A DNA stretch of 6,617 nt from Tannerella sp. GTDB lineage: Bacteria; Bacteroidota; Bacteroidia; Bacteroidales; Tannerellaceae. Under the pieces are notes generated by a model. That model worked only from the letters and a program-made list of their open reading frames with translations, was not told where the DNA came from and ran no database searches. The DNA is taken from assembly GCA_031261145.1 (NCBI GenBank), contig JAISJX010000299.1:1-6617 (forward strand). The letters are read 5' to 3'. Below, piece after piece: positions 5,663 to 6,617 of this stretch (position 1 is the stretch's first letter; the number at the start of each line of letters is the position of its first letter). Made by a program: the position numbers and the translations under genes.

Positions 5663-6617
5663 CTACCAAAAAGTTTCGTCAGTTGTACTGTCTATAAGAA
5701 ACAATTCACGGGTATTTCCTTCTATCTTTTTTATTTCATCATATTTTTTCTTACTTATTTCAAGATGATTGATTTCCAGAAAAGTGACAATATTTTCTCT
5801 CTTTTTATCATTAAAAATACATTCTTCAAGAAAGTAAGCATTTACATGGGACATGAAATATTTCCCGTCTATACAACCAAACCGGACAGAATAATGGACA
5901 TCTTTATCCCTGAATTTATAGAGTCCTTGGTTTTTATAACTGTCCGCTTCATAATAAACACTATATGAATGGAGCGTTGTATCCGATTTATTTATATAGA
6001 AGATTTTTTTTCTGCCATCTTTTTTTGAAACAGCAGTTAGAACAAGAAGAGAATCATTTTCAAATTCTGCATAATTGACAATATCTTCTTTGCCTGTTTT
6101 ATTATTCATTTTAACTGCGTGAAACCAAAGATTAAGTCCTTTTCCATCACGCAAAAACAAGGATTTGGGATGCTTGGGTATAGATTGAACATGTTTTAAT
6201 GCGGTCAGAAAAAATTTATAGGAAATTTTTTCCCTTTTCGGTTGTACCGTCTTTAAGTATGAAAAATACTTATAATAGCACTCTTTTGTTTCCTTGTTGC
6301 TTTCTTCCGTTTGGATAACATGACCTAAATAAGAAACGTACTGTCCTGTAAGTAATTTTCTTTTTGTATTAAACACAGCTTTATCCAATAACGCATTTAC
6401 AAAAGTGAATGTAACCTCTACTTCATCAAGTTCATTGACTTTTGGCTCAAGAAGGATGATCAACTGTTTGTCTCCAACCGAAATTATTTTTTCCTGTTCA
6501 TGATAACTTATATGGTGAATCTGCAAACGCAGTTCTTTTGCTTTTTGGAATGATATATGAAATTTACCGGATGAATTACTGTATAAAAAATCATTTTCCT
6601 TGTCGCCGTATTGAATT
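5663..6617 (-). CDS. AT-rich protein with carboxypeptidase-D regulatory-like domain, 5' end outside the window
   Basis: The frame is open from the right edge to a TAG at 5663-5665, giving 317 visible residues with no start. The first ~65 match a carboxypeptidase regulatory-like (Ig-type beta-sandwich) domain: SSGKFHISF (15-23, in the family's 'dG.F.l' position), LRLQIHHISYHEQEK (29-43, replacing 'l.isyvGY....'), QLIILLEP (51-58), then ELDEVEVTF (61-69), the family's closing 'LdEVvV' strand. The remaining ~250 residues are rich in Lys, Tyr, Phe and Asn and I do not recognise them beyond a general likeness to the large, poorly characterised Bacteroidota set with this N-terminal domain. Such proteins are usually exported, but the signal peptide would lie outside the window. 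No T9SS tail is seen; it ends TTDETFW. Base composition is far lower in G+C (lines of 25-40%) than the genes to the left. The TTG at 6524-6526 sits inside the domain and is not a credible start. Confidence 0.75.
   Translation of the reverse strand, partial: IQYGDKENDFLYSNSSGKFHISFQKAKELRLQIHHISYHEQEKIISVGDKQLIILLEPKVNELDEVEVTFTFVNALLDKAVFNTKRKLLTGQYVSYLGHVIQTEESNKETKECYYKYFSYLKTVQPKREKISYKFFLTALKHVQSIPKHPKSLFLRDGKGLNLWFHAVKMNNKTGKEDIVNYAEFENDSLLVLTAVSKKDGRKKIFYINKSDTTLHSYSVYYEADSYKNQGLYKFRDKDVHYSVRFGCIDGKYFMSHVNAYFLEECIFNDKKRENIVTFLEINHLEISKKKYDEIKKIEGNTRELFLIDSTTDETFW

Noticed and set aside
5654..5968. 104-codon open frame on the plus strand, Phe/Ile-rich and membrane-like
   Set aside because: It is the complement of the AT-rich gene; Phe and Ile come from complementing Lys- and Asn/Asp-rich codons. 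The minus-strand frame has a recognisable domain and extends to the edge.

Overview
The window looks like a chromosomal segment of a member of the Bacteroidota, probably Bacteroidales-like. Four independent signs point there. Three TAnnTTTG elements (the phylum's -7 promoter motif) sit where promoters are expected. One secreted enzyme ends in a type IX secretion (T9SS) C-terminal sorting domain. One gene carries a carboxypeptidase-D regulatory-like domain. The secreted glycosidase has a predicted signal-peptidase site directly before a Gln. I cannot name the genus from sequence alone. No RNA gene, insertion sequence or CRISPR array was seen.

Left part (1-688): the minus strand holds the first 101 codons of an exported caspase-like (peptidase C14) protein, cut by the window edge just after its catalytic-His motif. 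Ten bases upstream of its start ends a possible 49-residue small ORF on the same strand, itself preceded by a TAnnTTTG motif. The AT-rich stretch up to 688 is a divergent control region. It also contains the promoter motif and Shine-Dalgarno sequence of the next gene.

Middle part (689-5467): a plus-strand gene encodes a secreted clan GH-A glycoside hydrolase of 621 residues with a T9SS tail. It converges, 25 bp apart, on a two-gene minus-strand operon. The operon's first gene is an unusual single-chain fusion of a CapA-type (poly-gamma-glutamate capsule) metallophosphatase domain with an NlpC/P60 cysteine peptidase. Its second gene, 2 bp later, is a zinc-dependent medium-chain alcohol dehydrogenase. 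The CapA and NlpC/P60 halves share a chemical theme, gamma-glutamyl polymers, and the exported fusion probably works at the envelope. The cytoplasmic dehydrogenase has no obvious link to it.

Right part (5468-6617): a 195-bp spacer carries the promoter motif of the CapA-NlpC/P60 operon. Beyond it lies the 3' part of a markedly AT-rich minus-strand gene that stays open to the window edge. The piece visible begins inside a carboxypeptidase-regulatory-like domain, so the apparent TTG start inside the window is not the real start.

The most notable items are the CapA-NlpC/P60 fusion, the exported caspase-like protein with its candidate upstream small ORF, and the T9SS-exported glycosidase of uncertain family. 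None of these proves a new system by itself, because the caspase gene and the AT-rich gene both continue outside the window.
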